Assembly (NCBI GenBank): GCA_943737045.1
Contig: CALSFV010000405.1
Location: 62,001-126,000 of the forward strand
Source: Parapristionchus giblindavisi
Lineage: Eukaryota > Nematoda > Chromadorea > Rhabditida > Diplogasteridae
Direction: 5' to 3'
Length of the DNA: 64,000 nucleotides
Within the stretch, counting starts at the first letter, position 1, and the number at the start of each line of letters is the position of its first letter. Below the pieces are notes generated by a model. It ran no database searches. It saw only the letters and a list, made by a program, of their open reading frames with translations, and was not told the DNA's origin. Positions 62,344 through 64,000 of this stretch are shown one piece after another. The translations under genes and the position numbers were made by a program.

Positions 62344-64000
62344 GTAGGTCAATTGTGCCTTTTATTATTCGTATTCATCCACTTGTCTTATTAGTCGTAT
62401 GTACGCGAGCAAGTAATTGTAGTTTGAAATAGCGTACAAGACCTATTTGAATATCGCATTTCCCTAATATATGTGAAAACTCTTTTGCTACATTTTCCCA
62501 AGAAGTTCTATTGCATGTATGTGTTTTTTTTCGAAACAGGTTTTACTGTATAATTTTGTTTTACTGAATTATCATCAATATTTTCAATTAAGTATGTAAA
62601 CGTATTAAACGTATCGATGCTACTTTAAGAAGCGAAGAGGGGGTTACAACAATATCGCTAAAGAAAACTGTCCCCGCATAGAGCTTATTCGCATTTTCAA
62701 GTTAATGATCGAAAAATAAATCCTTTGATATTTTCTTGTGCCTCACAAATTGCTCCTTGGAAACACAAACAAGGGGGTGGGAGTTTTCTCAATTGGGAGT
62801 GAAGACAAAGAAGGGAAACTATTTCCTTGTTTCCGTTATCGTGGTCTTTTCTCTTATCATTAACACTTTTGCCACACCTTGTGCGACGCCCATTGCAACT
62901 CTAACAGTCCTTTTAATTTCATTCAAATGTTCACGTTATATGCTTTTATTTATCTTTTTACAAGGGAACCACTTAACCTTACCACGTTTTCCTCTATTTC
63001 TGATATCCTGGCGTAATTTTTTTTCCCACATTCGCATTTTAAGACCTCATACGAACCACTGAAAAGAGCCTTTTTAGGCCGTTTTGGGCCTGTTTGGACA
63101 TTTTTAGGCCTTTTTGGCCCTCTTTTTTTAGTTCATATTTTGTGTATTTATGACCATTTTTGAATATTTTGGCCTTCTGGCCCTTTTGATATTTTTTGTC
63201 CTCTTTTTGGACAAATCCAGTGCATTTTCAGAGACCCGAAAAAGGACATAAACGCGAATGTGGAACTTTTGACATAACTTTTCAAAATGCTTATTCCATG
63301 AAGATTTACGTGAGAATATCAAAACTAGAGAAATACGTGGAAAGGTTAAGTAGTTCCCTTGTTCGTTTTTTTGCCTATGAACATAATGTTTGACTTCTAT
63401 GTCTAGTTAGGGAAGCGTTGAACTATTTTCATTCTCATTCGTCTTATGCTTCACTCCATGTACCCTTTTTTCTCATTAAATGTGTGTATTAAGGAAAATG
63501 TTTATTAAAGTCCTCTTTCATGTATCCTTGACAACGTAAACATAAATATTCTTAAATGTGGAGTCGCACGAATATTTTCGTGAACAAACTGTGAAGCCAG
63601 AACGTTAACAAAAGTTATTCTGCAAACCATACATAAACTATTTTATGATAATCCCGCGTATTGACCGCTACGCTCATGAATGAATCATGCTTGATAGTAC
63701 TGGCAAAGGCTCGAAATGTTGAAAATAGGAAAATTCGGCGATAGGTTTCTAACCCGCGACGTTACGAACAAAAGAAAGAGATCAGAAGTCGCTTTCTCAT
63801 TTCCTTTTACAGCTTCGTTTGTCGATCATTCACGGCGATTAGTAATACAAACCTTTTCATGTCTGATTACTAATTCTTCATATTCTTTATGAACTGAGAT
63901 CCCTTCCTTTCGCTATGACTAATTTCCTACTCTCCTTATGTCTTTTCTCACAGTTCAATAAAAATATTCTTTTCAGGTTCATCAACGTTTTATCGATAAT
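62344..64000. other. right-edge region, mostly non-coding
   Basis: Includes a T-rich tract with repeated TTTTTAGGCC or TTTTGGCC phrases at about 63065-63220, and the second SINE-like copy. The ORF at 62736-63062 has no exon signature. Confidence 0.45.
63560..63765 (-). repeat. tRNA-derived SINE-like repeat, copy 2 (head truncated)
   Basis: Same orientation as the 23686-23925 copy, sharing TATTTTCGTGAACAAACTGT, TCATGAATGAATC and AACCCGCGACGTTACG (CACCCGCAACGTTACG in copy 1). The B-box region survives (GTTAGAAAC on the minus strand), but similarity ends at about 63765 before the A box, so this copy lost its 5' head. Confidence 0.6.

Overview
This window is eukaryotic and almost certainly from a nematode. 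Genes are split into many short exons, introns run from about 42 bp to several kb, and donors are mostly GTAAG or GTGAG. Protein content also fits: a cuticlin-type ZP protein, a GPAT3/4 acyltransferase, a DENN-domain protein, and several short secreted proteins with signal-peptide first exons. A diplogastrid or other rhabditid is my guess, not proven. The ORFs supplied show only exon fragments. I rebuilt eleven genes by joining reading frames across splice sites; each complete model closes with a length divisible by three.

Layout. (1) 1-20471: no supportable gene. The + strand is purine-rich low-complexity DNA up to about 18.23 kb, then abruptly pyrimidine-rich, with hairpin or fold-back repeats. 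(2) 20472-38000 (+): a 25-exon DENND2-like DENN protein of about 797 aa. Its 8.3-kb fifth intron holds three complete minus-strand genes for small secreted proteins, a 1-kb fold-back element, a tRNA-derived SINE-like repeat and a long AT microsatellite. (3) 38819-42688: a compact quartet. A secreted EF-hand gene (-) and an unrecognised secreted-protein gene (+) lie head to head, and the pair is duplicated in tandem. (4) 43091-45781 (+): a cuticlin-like ZP protein with signal peptide, tetrabasic site and C-terminal membrane segment. (5) 46777-49301 (+): a divergent ADP/ATP-carrier-like mitochondrial carrier. (6) 50839-52227 (+): a two-exon small membrane protein. (7) 53049-58887 (+): a 14-exon ER glycerol-3-phosphate acyltransferase with a 700-bp hAT-type MITE in one intron. 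(8) 58888-64000: largely empty, with one probable signal-peptide exon at 62262 and a second SINE-like copy near the right edge.

The genes do not form an obvious pathway. Secretion and cuticle functions are prominent: seven of the eleven complete products carry a signal peptide. The most distinctive biology is the duplicated divergent gene pair, whose two partner types may both descend from one EF-hand ancestor, the set of secreted genes nested antisense in the DENN intron, and the carrier with altered substrate-site residues. All exon boundaries are inferred from frame and splice consensus, without transcript data.
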